Assembly: GCA_964622625.1 (NCBI GenBank)
Contig: CAZUUQ010000001.1
Coordinates: 38,046 to 102,045 of the forward strand
DNA from: CAZCWM01 sp964622625
Lineage (GTDB): Bacteria; Planctomycetota; Phycisphaerae; Phycisphaerales; Phycisphaeraceae
Direction of reading: 5' to 3'
DNA: 64,000 nucleotides
Part shown: positions 35,259-45,363 of the stretch, one piece after another
How positions within the stretch are numbered: the stretch's first letter is position 1
How the letters are laid out: the number at the start of each line of letters is the position of its first letter
Translations under genes and position numbers: made by a program
Notes under the pieces: model-generated
Told to the model about the DNA's origin: nothing
Seen by the model: the letters and a program-made list of their open reading frames with translations, nothing else
The model's database searches: none

Positions 35259-36482
35259 ATGCCGAATTACCGCTACGAAGTACGGCTCAGCGACGGCAAG
35301 AACTCCGTGGGCATGCTCTCGGCCGCCAGCGCCATGGCCGCGGCCCAGCAGCTTCGCGGACAGGGCGCTCAGGTGCTCGCCCTCACGCCGATTTCCGCCG
35401 GGGCGGTCACCCTCGGCCAGCGGTTGAGTCAGCTCAACCAGGCCTCCGGGCCATCGCAGCGCGACATTCTCAATTTCACCAGTCAGCTCGCGGTCATGAT
35501 CCGGGCGGGCATCAGCTTGCGGGCCGCCCTCGAAGGCATTGCCGACCAGACAGAGAACCTGCGCTTCAAGGAGATCATCCTCCGCATCAAGCAGGACGTC
35601 GAGGCCGGCAAGCCCCTGTCCGACGCCCTCACGCGGCATCCCAAGCTGTTCGGCCCGCTGTATGTCAACATGGTGCGGGCCTCGGAAGTGTCCGGCTCGT
35701 TCTCGGCCATGCTCGACCGCATCGCCGCCTACCTGGCCCAGTGGATCGAGACGCGGTCCATGGTCGTCGGCGCGATGATTTATCCGTGCGTGATCGGCGT
35801 GCTGGCCGTGGCGGTGACCATCTTCCTGCTCACATTCGTGCTGCCTCGCTTCGCCGCCGTGTTCGCCGGCAAGGAAGCGGCCATGCCCTGGCCGACCATC
35901 TTCCTCATGAACCTTTCGACCTTCATGGTCGATTGGTGGTGGGCGGTGGTTCTGGCCATAGTCTGCGCGTTTCTGGGCGGCTGGATGGCGGTCAAGACCG
36001 AGCCGGGCGGATGGTGGTGGGATCTGTTCAAGCTTCGTGTGCCGATCCTCAAGCGCATGTTCCGCGCCCTTTACATCAGCCGCAGTCTCCAGACCATGGG
36101 CGAACTGATCAATGCCGGCGTGCCGATGCTCGACACGCTGACAATCACCGGCGACGTGTCGGGCAACCGCCTGTATCGGCGGTTGTGGCGGCAGGTCGTG
36201 GTGGCGGTCAAGGGGGGCAAGAAAATCGCCCAGCCGCTGCACCGCTCGCCGCTGCTGCCCAGGAGCGTGGTGCAGATGGTCAGCGCGGGCGAGGAGTCCG
36301 GCAAACTTGGCGAGGTGCTCACCGAGGTCAGCGCCTTCTACGCCAAGCAGCTTCGCGAAGTGATCAAGACCGTCACCAGCATGATCGAGCCGATCATGAT
36401 CATCGTCATGGGTTCAGTGGTCGGCTTCATTGCCATGGCCATCATCCTGCCGATCTTCAAGCTCTCGACACTGGTGAAATGA
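35259..36482 (+). CDS. pilC: PilC/GspF-family inner-membrane platform protein
   Basis: A 407-aa polytopic protein of the T2SF family, the inner-membrane platform on which pilus ATPases act. Two copies of the T2SF domain are seen: FTSQLAVMIRAGISLRAALEGIA (about 67-90) and ISRSLQTMGELINAGVPMLDTL (about 275-296), each ahead of membrane helices (about 170-195, 225-245 and 370-395). The invariant Gly-rich ASEVSGSFSAML and SAGEESGKLGEVL motifs close each half. It lies 71 bp after pilT and 243 bp before the first pseudopilin, consistent with one operon. Confidence 0.93.
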   Translation: MPNYRYEVRLSDGKNSVGMLSAASAMAAAQQLRGQGAQVLALTPISAGAVTLGQRLSQLNQASGPSQRDILNFTSQLAVMIRAGISLRAALEGIADQTENLRFKEIILRIKQDVEAGKPLSDALTRHPKLFGPLYVNMVRASEVSGSFSAMLDRIAAYLAQWIETRSMVVGAMIYPCVIGVLAVAVTIFLLTFVLPRFAAVFAGKEAAMPWPTIFLMNLSTFMVDWWWAVVLAIVCAFLGGWMAVKTEPGGWWWDLFKLRVPILKRMFRALYISRSLQTMGELINAGVPMLDTLTITGDVSGNRLYRRLWRQVVVAVKGGKKIAQPLHRSPLLPRSVVQMVSAGEESGKLGEVLTEVSAFYAKQLREVIKTVTSMIEPIMIIVMGSVVGFIAMAIILPIFKLSTLVK

Positions 36483-36725
36483 TCGGCGGTGCAAAGAGTC
36501 CATACCGCGGGGCGGAGACTGGAGAAAGCTGCCGGCCGGCGCGTCGCACCAGAAGCGGGCACGCCGGCCGGTTGTGCATCCGGATCAGGTGTTACGACCC
36601 GCAAGGTCGCGGCCAAATTCACACGACCCGATAACGAGCGGCTTTCGTCCGACCGGTTTGATTCCGATGTTCCAATTGAGAAGAAACGCGAAACGGCACA
36701 CGCGTCCACACAGAGACGGCAGCCT

Positions 36726-37331
36726 ATGAACGCTCAGTTCGCGACAACGCAGGCCCCGCACCCAGGAGCAGCCCACGGGCGCCTTGCGCGCCAGGGGGGC
36801 TTCACGCTTATCGAGGCCGCGCTGACCACGGTCATCATCGGCACGGGCGTCCTGGCCATCGTCGCCGCCCAGCAGGCCTACCACATCAAGAATCAATGGG
36901 CCCAGCGCTCCAGCCTCGGCCTGATGCTTTGCAGTGAAATCCGCGAGTTGATGCTCACGATGCCCCTGCGCGATCCGCAGATCGGCGTGGAGGATCTGAA
37001 CCGCGACAAGAGCGGCCTGGCGGTCACGGACTACGACGACGTGCTGGACTTCGCCGGACCGTTGACCGACAACCGGGCCGACCCCGATGGCCGCACCTTC
37101 AGCCCTCCGATCAACGCCCTGCGTCAGGAACTGGACGACGACGCGATGGCCGGCTGGGCCCAGCACGTGCTGATTGAGGCGGTCGATCCCGGCAACGTCT
37201 CCTCCACGATCGCCCTGTCGCTGGCCGACGAAGACCTGCTGATCCGCGTGACGGTCTGGGCGACGTACCAGGGCCCGTACGACGAGGAGCCGATGGAGGT
37301 CGCCAGCCTGACGTGGATTATGACCGATTGA
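36726..37331 (+). CDS. Type IV pilin-like protein (PilV/pseudopilin class)
   Basis: A 201-aa protein with a classical class III signal: a charged leader of 25 residues, then G|FTLIEAALTTVIIGTGVLAI, where prepilin peptidase would cut before Phe and Glu5 of the mature protein is present. The rest is a soluble acidic domain with no cysteines suggestive of a pilin disulfide loop. ATG 36726 gives the leader; the frame is open further upstream but without signal-like sequence. Likely a minor pilin or type II pseudopilin. Sits between pilC and the large PilX-like gene. Confidence 0.85.
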   Translation: MNAQFATTQAPHPGAAHGRLARQGGFTLIEAALTTVIIGTGVLAIVAAQQAYHIKNQWAQRSSLGLMLCSEIRELMLTMPLRDPQIGVEDLNRDKSGLAVTDYDDVLDFAGPLTDNRADPDGRTFSPPINALRQELDDDAMAGWAQHVLIEAVDPGNVSSTIALSLADEDLLIRVTVWATYQGPYDEEPMEVASLTWIMTD

Positions 37332-37391
37332 CGTGCGCGGCCCATTGGCAGGTAAGCGTGCAAACCGCGGAGGCGATTGGGAGTGTTCGTG

Positions 37392-39581
37392 ATGACGACG
37401 ACAGACGTGTGCATGGCCCGCCGCCGTCGCCGGCCCCGCCGCCAGCGCGGCGCCGCCGCGATCCTGGCCATGATGTTCCTGGTCATCTTCTCCTCCCTGG
37501 CCGCGGCCATGGCCATCGTCGCCCAGGGCAACCTCACCACGGCCGACACGCACCTGAAGATCAACCGCGCACTTGCCGCGGCCGAGACCGGCATGCGCTT
37601 CCTCGCCCATCACTTCAACGTCGCGGCCGAGAAGGTCATGACCTCCGACGGCGTGATCGACGCAGCCAACGCCCCCGACCTCTGGGAGAGTCTGCGCGAC
37701 GAGCTGTTCACTGAGTTCAGCAACCACACCCATTTCCTCGACAGCCCGGGCTACGGCGGCTACACCACCGCCGACGGCCAACTGGGGCTGTGGCTCGACC
37801 GCGTGGCCGTCAGTTCGCACAGCGCCGTGCCGTACTTCCGCGCCGACATCCGCCCTCGGGCCGGCGATCCGACCATCATCGACGTGCAGGTGACCGGGTA
37901 CGACGGACCGGCGGATCGACCCATCACGCGCACCATCGAGATGACCTTCCGGCTCGACAAGAAGATCCGCTTCGCCATCCTCTCCAAGAGCCGCGTGATG
38001 CTCGGCCCCAACGTCATGGTCGAAGGCCCCATCGGCAGCCGCTTCATGGAAACGGACCTGCTGCACGGCCACCCCGTGCAGATGGCCGGCAACTTCCGCG
38101 GTCTCGACAGCGAACTTGATGCCGACCTCGACGCTTTCATCGGCACGCTCATCACCAACGACATCAACGGCGACAACCGCATCAACCTCCGCAGTCCCTC
38201 GGAGGTCGATGGCATCACCGACCCCGAGCAGTACGACACCAATGGGGACGGCTTCATCGACGACTTCGACTTTTTCATGGCTCGTTTCGACACCAATGCC
38301 GACGGCACGCTCACGGCCGTGGAATTCGGGGCTCACGACACAATCGAGCGCCGCCAGCTCTTCGAGCTGCTGGCCGGTAGTCTCGACGCGGAGATCAACG
38401 GCGACACCAACTACGCCAAGGTCAAGGGCCAGGTGCTGATCCTGGCCGACAAGGCCGGCTGGGAAGACGGCGCCGGCCAGGGGCCCGACGGCGACAACGT
38501 CTACCAGGACTTCTTCCAGGGCAGCATCATTCCGGGGTTCGCCGAAAGCCCGCTGCTCTTCGGAGCCAATGCCCAGGCCGCGGACGTACACCAGTATGGT
38601 CCCGGCGACTTCGACGTCAGCTCGTACCGCACGCTGGCCGTCAACGACCTGGTCACCGAGGCCGCTGCCCAGGCCGCCCAGCACGACCCCGATAACCCGG
38701 ATTCACCCGGGCCGCTGGGCGAGACCACGTTCGAGGAAATCCCCTTCGGCGCCGCCCATCCCTACGACTACTACGATCGTCCGGTCTACCGCAACATGAC
38801 CTTCCGCGACGTGGTCATCCCCAAGGGCACCAACGCCTTGTTCATCAACTGCCGCTTCATCGGCGTGACTTTCATCGAGACCGAGACCGACAACAGCCAT
38901 GACATGTTCAACTACGCCGGCATGCAGAACGCCGACGGCAGCTACAAGCACCCGGACCGCTCAGCCGTGGTCGATGGCACGGAGTACACCGACACCAAGC
39001 CCCTGGGCAACAACATCCGCTTCCACGACTGCACGTTCGAAGGCTCGATCGTCAGCAGCGCATCCACGGAATACACCCACGTGCGCAACAAGGCCGTCTT
39101 TACCGGCCGCACGATGTTTGACGCCGACTCCAATGAGTTGTCGGACGAGGAAAAAGCCCTGTACCGCCGCAGCAGCATTCTCATGCCGCATTATTCGATT
39201 GACATGGGCACGTTCGTCGCGCCGCACGACAGCAACGAGACAGTCGAGCTGACGGGCACCATCGTGGCCGGCATCATCGACATCCGCGGCCAGGCGGACA
39301 TCACCGGCACGATCCTCACCACGTTCAATCCCCAGAGCAACACCGGCCCGGTGATCGGCGAGACCAGTCCGCAGTTCAACACGACCCTGGGCTACTTCGA
39401 CTCCGGCACCGGCGACTTTGAGGCTGCTCTGCCGATGACCGGTCTGGGGAAGATCCGCCTGCGCTACGATCCCAGCCTGCCTCTGCCTGACGGCATTACC
39501 GGCCCGATCGAGCTGCGCGCCGACCCCCAGAGCTACCGCGAGACCACGGAACCCGTGCATTTGCCCGTGCAGACGGACTGA
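37392..39581 (+). CDS. Large PilX-like envelope protein with EF-hand-like calcium loops
   Basis: A 729-aa protein whose first 80 residues resemble PilX: a basic stretch, GAAAILAMMFLVIFSSLAAA membrane helix and RALAAAETGMRF. Unlike normal PilX (about 200 aa) it carries a long extracellular body. Around residues 260-310 are three Asp-rich loops (NDINGDNRINL, DTNGDGFIDDF, DTNADGTLTAVEF), the last two a good EF-hand/dockerin match. The C-terminal third has beta-strand-rich repeats suggesting a beta-helix (for example TGTIVAGIIDIRGQADITGT). ATG 37392 is used, with GTG 37383 an alternative. In a pilus gene cluster it is a candidate tip or adhesin subunit; function inferred. Confidence 0.75.
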   Translation: MTTTDVCMARRRRRPRRQRGAAAILAMMFLVIFSSLAAAMAIVAQGNLTTADTHLKINRALAAAETGMRFLAHHFNVAAEKVMTSDGVIDAANAPDLWESLRDELFTEFSNHTHFLDSPGYGGYTTADGQLGLWLDRVAVSSHSAVPYFRADIRPRAGDPTIIDVQVTGYDGPADRPITRTIEMTFRLDKKIRFAILSKSRVMLGPNVMVEGPIGSRFMETDLLHGHPVQMAGNFRGLDSELDADLDAFIGTLITNDINGDNRINLRSPSEVDGITDPEQYDTNGDGFIDDFDFFMARFDTNADGTLTAVEFGAHDTIERRQLFELLAGSLDAEINGDTNYAKVKGQVLILADKAGWEDGAGQGPDGDNVYQDFFQGSIIPGFAESPLLFGANAQAADVHQYGPGDFDVSSYRTLAVNDLVTEAAAQAAQHDPDNPDSPGPLGETTFEEIPFGAAHPYDYYDRPVYRNMTFRDVVIPKGTNALFINCRFIGVTFIETETDNSHDMFNYAGMQNADGSYKHPDRSAVVDGTEYTDTKPLGNNIRFHDCTFEGSIVSSASTEYTHVRNKAVFTGRTMFDADSNELSDEEKALYRRSSILMPHYSIDMGTFVAPHDSNETVELTGTIVAGIIDIRGQADITGTILTTFNPQSNTGPVIGETSPQFNTTLGYFDSGTGDFEAALPMTGLGKIRLRYDPSLPLPDGITGPIELRADPQSYRETTEPVHLPVQTD

Positions 39582-39621
39582 GAGCAGGCCCGATAACCCC
39601 GACCACAGGTCGAGACCAGCC

Positions 39622-40257
39622 ATGCAAACCATCCAACACCAATCCGCCCGGCACCTTTGGGAGCGGCCGCTCCGCAGCGGGTGCTGCAGGCGAGGTCACA
39701 GCCACCGTCGCGGCGTCAGCCTCATCGAGGCCATCATCGCCCTGGCCATCAGCGCGATCCTGCTGACGGCCACGATGGTCGCCACCGACGCCAGCTTCAA
39801 GAGTTACGCCAACGCCGCCCAGCAGGCCTCCACCCAGTCCGGCAGCCGCATGGTCATGTACCGCATGCTTGCCATGCTGCGCAACAGCACAGCGCATGAA
39901 ACGGCCGAGGGGGGGCTGGCCCTCGGCAACCAGACAAGCAACGGCGTCGCATTCATTGATCCGCAGGGCCGCGACATCACCATCGAGTGGCGAGAGAATG
40001 ACCAGAGGCTGGTGTACATCGAGAGAACCAATCCGTCGGATCCCAGCGACACGGAAGAGTCGGTCCTGCTGGGGGGCGTCACCAGCGCCGAGTTCACTCT
40101 TGTGGCCCGCCGCAACGATGCCGGACTGCCGATCCTCGAACGCATCACCATCGACATCACCGTGCTTGCCGATGACGACGCCACCCTCGACCTCGAGCGC
40201 TGGGATCTGCCCGAAATCCGCCTGATCGCCTCGACCATGCCCCGCCGCCTCTTCTGA
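39622..40257 (+). CDS. Type IV pilin-like protein (PilW/GspJ-like)
   Basis: A 211-aa protein with a prepilin-type N-terminus: a basic leader, then G|VSLIEAIIALAISAILLTATMV with Glu5 kept after the predicted cut site. The long hydrophobic helix is followed by RMLAMLRNSTAHETAE and a beta-rich soluble domain, the layout of PilW/GspJ minor pilins. It is the last gene of the pilus-like cluster, 40 bp after the PilX-like gene. Which minor pilin class it belongs to cannot be settled from sequence. Confidence 0.8.
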   Translation: MQTIQHQSARHLWERPLRSGCCRRGHSHRRGVSLIEAIIALAISAILLTATMVATDASFKSYANAAQQASTQSGSRMVMYRMLAMLRNSTAHETAEGGLALGNQTSNGVAFIDPQGRDITIEWRENDQRLVYIERTNPSDPSDTEESVLLGGVTSAEFTLVARRNDAGLPILERITIDITVLADDDATLDLERWDLPEIRLIASTMPRRLF

Positions 40258-40301
40258 GTCATCATTGCAGCCATGGCGACCTTGCGCTCGCGGGCCTGGG
40301 T

Positions 40302-40307
40302 TATAAT
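40302..40307 (+). promoter_or_regulatory. TATAAT -10 element upstream of elbB-like gene
   Basis: A perfect TATAAT 36 nt before the chosen start. No convincing -35 at the right distance. Confidence 0.4.
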
Positions 40308-40343
40308 GCGGCCCAATCCAGAGCCCGCATGAAAGGTCCGGCC

Positions 40344-41039
40344 ATGAGCCATATCGGTGTCATTCTGAGCGGCTGCGGCGTGTTCGACGGCTCGGAAATC
40401 CATGAAGCCACGCTCGCCCTGCTGGCCCTCGACCAGGCCGGCGCGACGTATCAGTGCATGGCCCCGAACACGCGGCTGCAGGTCGTCAACCACCTGACGA
40501 AGAAGTCCACCGGTGAGAGCCGCAACGTGCTCGAGGAGTCGGCCCGCATCGCCCGCGGCAGCATCGTCGATCTGGCCACGGTCAAGGCGGCGGACTACGA
40601 CGGCTTCCTGCTGCCGGGCGGATTCGGCGCGGCCAAAAACCTGTGTACCTTCGCCGTCCACGGCCCGGACTGCCAGGTCGATCCGCAGGTCCGCCGCGTG
40701 CTCATCGAAGGCCAGCAGGAAGGCAAACCAATCGCGCTGGCGTGCATCGCGCCGGTGATCGCGGCCAAATTGTTCGGCGGTTCGCTGCACCCCCGGCTCA
40801 CCATCGGCCACGATTCCGCCACCGCCGCTGCCATCGAAAAGATGGGCGCCCGGCACGTGCCCATGGGGGCTGACGACGCCCACGCCGATGCCGAGTGCCG
40901 CATCCTCACCACGCCCGCCTACATGGAGGCCGGCTCGATCAAGCATGCGTGGAACGGCATCGAGAAACTGGTTAAGTCCCTGTTGGCAATGGCCCATACC
41001 GCGGGGGCACAGCGGCCGAAAGCCGTCGCCCGCCATTGA
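40344..41039 (+). CDS. elbB: ElbB-like DJ-1/PfpI-family protein (glyoxalase III-like)
   Basis: A 231-aa cytosolic protein of the class I glutamine amidotransferase-like DJ-1 superfamily. The ElbB form starts IGVILSGCGVFDGSEIHEA, then GFLLPGGFGAAKNLC and the nucleophile elbow ALACIAP (Cys near residue 135). ElbB was linked to isoprenoid synthesis and shows glyoxalase-type activity. ATG 40344 has AAAGG 7 nt upstream, better than the ATG at 40329. It stands alone and converges with the GH10-like gene. Confidence 0.93.
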   Translation: MSHIGVILSGCGVFDGSEIHEATLALLALDQAGATYQCMAPNTRLQVVNHLTKKSTGESRNVLEESARIARGSIVDLATVKAADYDGFLLPGGFGAAKNLCTFAVHGPDCQVDPQVRRVLIEGQQEGKPIALACIAPVIAAKLFGGSLHPRLTIGHDSATAAAIEKMGARHVPMGADDAHADAECRILTTPAYMEAGSIKHAWNGIEKLVKSLLAMAHTAGAQRPKAVARH

Positions 41040-41043
41040 CGGC

Positions 41044-42402
41044 TCAGTCGTAACGTGGCTCCTGAATCGGCGGCCCCTGCCGCAGATTCGGCAGAGGTTG
41101 CAGCGCAATCACCCGATCCTCCTCGCCCGGGCGCAGCGCCACGAGGGCCCTGGCTTCCTGGCCGTCGCCGAGGCGGGCGGTGAGCTCGTGCGTCCCCGCG
41201 AACAGCCGGACTTCCAGGCTGCCCAGTTCGTCGGTGCGCAATTGCAGATCATCCCACCACAGCCGCCGCACCAGCCCGTCGAACACCTGCCCATTGGGCG
41301 TGGGCTGACCGGCGGCATCCAGTAGCGCGGCCTCGGGGTGCTCGAATGACTGCGGCCCGAGGCCGGGGAAGTAGATGCCCTGGATCGCTCGGTGGGCGAA
41401 CATCGTCCGCAGCACCGTCTCCAAATTGACCGCCGCGGCCGTGGCCGTGCGCCCGGAGACGTGCAGGCCCGTGATGACCACCGGCTTATTGAGTTCGGCG
41501 ATCCAGTCCAGCGTCCGTGCAAACTGCGGGGCGATCACTGTGCCGTCGAGTCGGGCGTCGAGGGCGATGTAATCGAAGGGCACAAAGAGCTGGCCCAGCT
41601 CATCGACACGACGCATCATGGACCGCAGACGGTCGCCGCCGAGACTGTCCTCGAACCGTATTCCGAAGCGCGCCGTCGGCTGCATCGCCCGGGCCCGCTC
41701 ACACAGCCGCCGCAGGCCGGCCGCGCCAAGGCGGTCGCCGATCACGTCGAAGGTCAGCATCGAGCTGAGCAGATCGAACTCGCCCACCCGCCGGCCGTAG
41801 CGATGCAGGATGTCCTCCACGTGGGTATCGACCAAGTTCAGCAGGGTCTGGCCGCGGAGCGGCGAGGCCCACGCCGGCAAGCCGGCCGGATCAGCGCTGA
41901 CGAGCTCACCGAAGCGCAGCGTCAGGCCGCGACCCGCCGCCGCGGCGATCAGCGCGTCCAGCGCCGCCATGTCGCGCACCCCCCGTTGCGCCTCCACCGC
42001 CGGCCACCGTCCCGCATGTTCCAGACTCACCGCGCTCAGCGCCCGCCACACGGGCTGGGCGAAGCGGTCCGGCCCCAGCTCGATGACAGTCTGCCCGTTC
42101 GCATCCGCATCAGTCGCCTCGGGCAGCGGCGGGGGAGGCGCTGCCGCCAGCTCCTCCAGAGTCAGTTCCGCCCCAAAGGGGAATGCATGCCGCTGCATGC
42201 GGATGCTCACCGGCTGCAGCGGCCGGGGTTCACCGGAGGCGTCCATCACGATGATCCGCACCGGCACGGTCCGGTGTTCGCGGATCGCCGCCTCCGTCGC
42301 CGCCACCCACTCACCCTGCAATATCTGGCCGCGCGCCGCCCCCGCCGCGACGCACAGCCACGCCGTCCACACCGCCAGCCTGATCCATCGTCGTGTGCGC
42401 AT
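41044..42402 (-). CDS. GH10-like secreted protein without the catalytic glutamates
   Basis: A 452-aa exported protein. After a signal peptide (about 1-28, AGAARGQ) comes an N-terminal beta domain (PVRIIVMDASGEPRPLQPVSI, QRHAFPFGAEL) as found before planctomycete GH10 xylanases, then a TIM-barrel-like region. In true GH10 enzymes a WDVVNE motif holds the acid/base Glu; here the matching place reads EFDLLSSML. The nucleophile strand ITELD reads VVITGLHVSG. Both catalytic Glu and the GH.L.WG His are lost. It is therefore probably not a hydrolase but may still bind glycans. Converges with the elbB-like gene, 4 bp apart. Confidence 0.68.
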   Translation of the reverse strand: MRTRRWIRLAVWTAWLCVAAGAARGQILQGEWVAATEAAIREHRTVPVRIIVMDASGEPRPLQPVSIRMQRHAFPFGAELTLEELAAAPPPPLPEATDADANGQTVIELGPDRFAQPVWRALSAVSLEHAGRWPAVEAQRGVRDMAALDALIAAAAGRGLTLRFGELVSADPAGLPAWASPLRGQTLLNLVDTHVEDILHRYGRRVGEFDLLSSMLTFDVIGDRLGAAGLRRLCERARAMQPTARFGIRFEDSLGGDRLRSMMRRVDELGQLFVPFDYIALDARLDGTVIAPQFARTLDWIAELNKPVVITGLHVSGRTATAAAVNLETVLRTMFAHRAIQGIYFPGLGPQSFEHPEAALLDAAGQPTPNGQVFDGLVRRLWWDDLQLRTDELGSLEVRLFAGTHELTARLGDGQEARALVALRPGEEDRVIALQPLPNLRQGPPIQEPRYD

Positions 42403-42491
42403 GGCTTTCTTGACGGGCCGCAATCGTCAGGGAGCGGAACCACAGGCCGCGTGGCCGGGCCCACCTGTCTCAGGCAGTCTGCTGACGCGCA

Positions 42492-42520
42492 TTGCCCGCG
42501 CCGAACACGCTACCTAGAAT
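42492..42520 (+). promoter_or_regulatory. Promoter of the S41 protease gene
   Basis: TTGCCC (42492-42497), a 17-bp spacer and TAGAAT (42515-42520), 32 nt before the start codon. Confidence 0.5.
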
Positions 42521-42552
42521 CCACGGTTTCCGCACACCGCGACAGACCCACC

Positions 42553-44220
42553 ATGCCATTCACCACCGCTGGTCACCGACGTTCACGAGTATGGAACCCC
42601 GTGGCCGCTGCACTGCTGCTGCTGGGCGTCGGCCCATGGGCGACCGCCACGGTTCTCGCGCAGGCCGTCGGGCAGGATATCGGGCAGGATGTCGAGCAGA
42701 GCGTGGAGCCGGCCGTCGCGCCGAATCTCGCCCACGCCGCTCCGGCCCCCAGTGCCTTCGATCAACTTGACCTGCTCGTCGACGTCCGTCACGAGATCGT
42801 CACGCAGTACGTCGAGGCCCCCGACCAGCAGGCCATGACCGACGCGGCGGTGCGGGCCATGGTCGAATCGCTCGACGATCCCTACACCAATTACCTGTCG
42901 GTATCCGAGCTGGAGCCATTCGACAAGGAAGTCCGCGGCACCTTCAGCGGCATCGGCGCTGAGGTCCGCTTCGATCCCGACGCCCGCCGTGTGCGCATCG
43001 TCTCGCCCCTGGAGGACTCGCCCGCCTGGCACGCTGGCGTGATGGCCGGCGACCTGGTCCTCGACATCGACGGCCAGTCCACTCTCGACATGCCGCTCAA
43101 CGAGGCCATCAATCGCCTGACCGGACCCGAAGGCGCCCCCGTCACCATCACCGTCCGGCGCGAATCGGGGCAGGAGAACACCCTCGTCATCACCCGTGCC
43201 CGCATCAACGTCCCCTCCATCAAGGGCCTCTACCGCGACACGCAGCAGCAGTGGCAGTTTCTCATCGATCAGCCGCGCGGCATCGGCTACATCCGCATCC
43301 TCCAGTTCACACCCAACACCGTTGACGATCTGCGCCATGTGCTCGAACAACTGCTGGCCCGCGACCTGCGCGGTCTGATCATCGACCTGCGCTTTGACCC
43401 CGGCGGCATGCTCGAGGTCGCCGTCGCCATCGCCGACATGTTCCTGCCTGAAGGCCGGACCATTGTCAGCGTCCGCGGCCGCAGCGTCCCGCCGCGCGTT
43501 TTCACGTCCACCGCAAAGCCGACCATCCCGCCGATTCCCCTGGTCGTGCTGGCCAACGAAGCGTCGGCCTCGGCCTCCGAGATTCTCACCGGCGCGCTGG
43601 CGGAAAACGACCGCGCCCTGTTCGTCGGCACGCGAACCTTCGGTAAAGGCAGCGTCCAGCAGGTCCGCATGCTCGCTTCCGGCCAGGGGGCCATCAAGAT
43701 CACCAACGCCTACTACTACCTGCCCTCCGGCCGCAATATCCACCGCCTGCCCGACGCCGACCGCTGGGGCGTCGATCCGCCCGACGGCTTCTATGTCGCG
43801 ATGAGTCCCGAGCAGGTCGAGGCGATGCTCCAGGTCCGTCGCGACGGCGACGTACTGCGCCCGCAGAACAACGGCCCGACCCATGACGTGACACCGCAAT
43901 GGGTCGACGAGCAGCTCAAGGATCCGCAACTCGCGGCCGCCCTTACCGCCCTGCACGGCAAGCTGGACACCGGCGACTGGCCGCAGGTCGGCGAAGATGG
44001 CTCGGCCGACCTGGCCCTTCAGGCTCGCAGGCAGCAGCTCGAACGCCAGCGCCAGCGCCTCGAACGGGCCGTCGACGAGATCGACCAGCGCCTCGCCCGC
44101 CTGCTTGCCGGCCTGCCCGAACAGCAGGGCGAACAGACCGAGGAAGCCGACGACGCCATCGACATCGATGAACCTTTTGACAGGGACGTGGATGGGCCCG
44201 ATGAGACACCGGGACCATGA
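42553..44220 (+). CDS. S41-family C-terminal processing protease (CtpA-like)
   Basis: A 555-aa exported protease. A signal peptide ends near residue 35 (ATVLAQA). Then come an N-terminal helical domain (DPYTNYLS), a PDZ domain (GIGAEVRFD to VTITVRRESG, about 125-215), and the S41 catalytic domain with RGLIIDLRFDPGGML, the catalytic Ser in NEASASASEI and Lys in TFGKGSVQQV. A C-terminal coiled coil (about 475-530) and an acidic tail follow. CtpA-type enzymes trim exported proteins from the C-terminus, often tuned by PDZ binding. It has its own promoter and precedes tsaD by 69 bp. Confidence 0.93.
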   Translation: MPFTTAGHRRSRVWNPVAAALLLLGVGPWATATVLAQAVGQDIGQDVEQSVEPAVAPNLAHAAPAPSAFDQLDLLVDVRHEIVTQYVEAPDQQAMTDAAVRAMVESLDDPYTNYLSVSELEPFDKEVRGTFSGIGAEVRFDPDARRVRIVSPLEDSPAWHAGVMAGDLVLDIDGQSTLDMPLNEAINRLTGPEGAPVTITVRRESGQENTLVITRARINVPSIKGLYRDTQQQWQFLIDQPRGIGYIRILQFTPNTVDDLRHVLEQLLARDLRGLIIDLRFDPGGMLEVAVAIADMFLPEGRTIVSVRGRSVPPRVFTSTAKPTIPPIPLVVLANEASASASEILTGALAENDRALFVGTRTFGKGSVQQVRMLASGQGAIKITNAYYYLPSGRNIHRLPDADRWGVDPPDGFYVAMSPEQVEAMLQVRRDGDVLRPQNNGPTHDVTPQWVDEQLKDPQLAAALTALHGKLDTGDWPQVGEDGSADLALQARRQQLERQRQRLERAVDEIDQRLARLLAGLPEQQGEQTEEADDAIDIDEPFDRDVDGPDETPGP

Positions 44221-44289
44221 CCGCCGAACCGCGCCATAACGAGCCACGCGTGTAAGCACGCGGGACACTGTCTGGCCAATCACCACCGC

Positions 44290-45354
<1,065 letters not shown>

Positions 45355-45363
45355 GTCGGCCGC

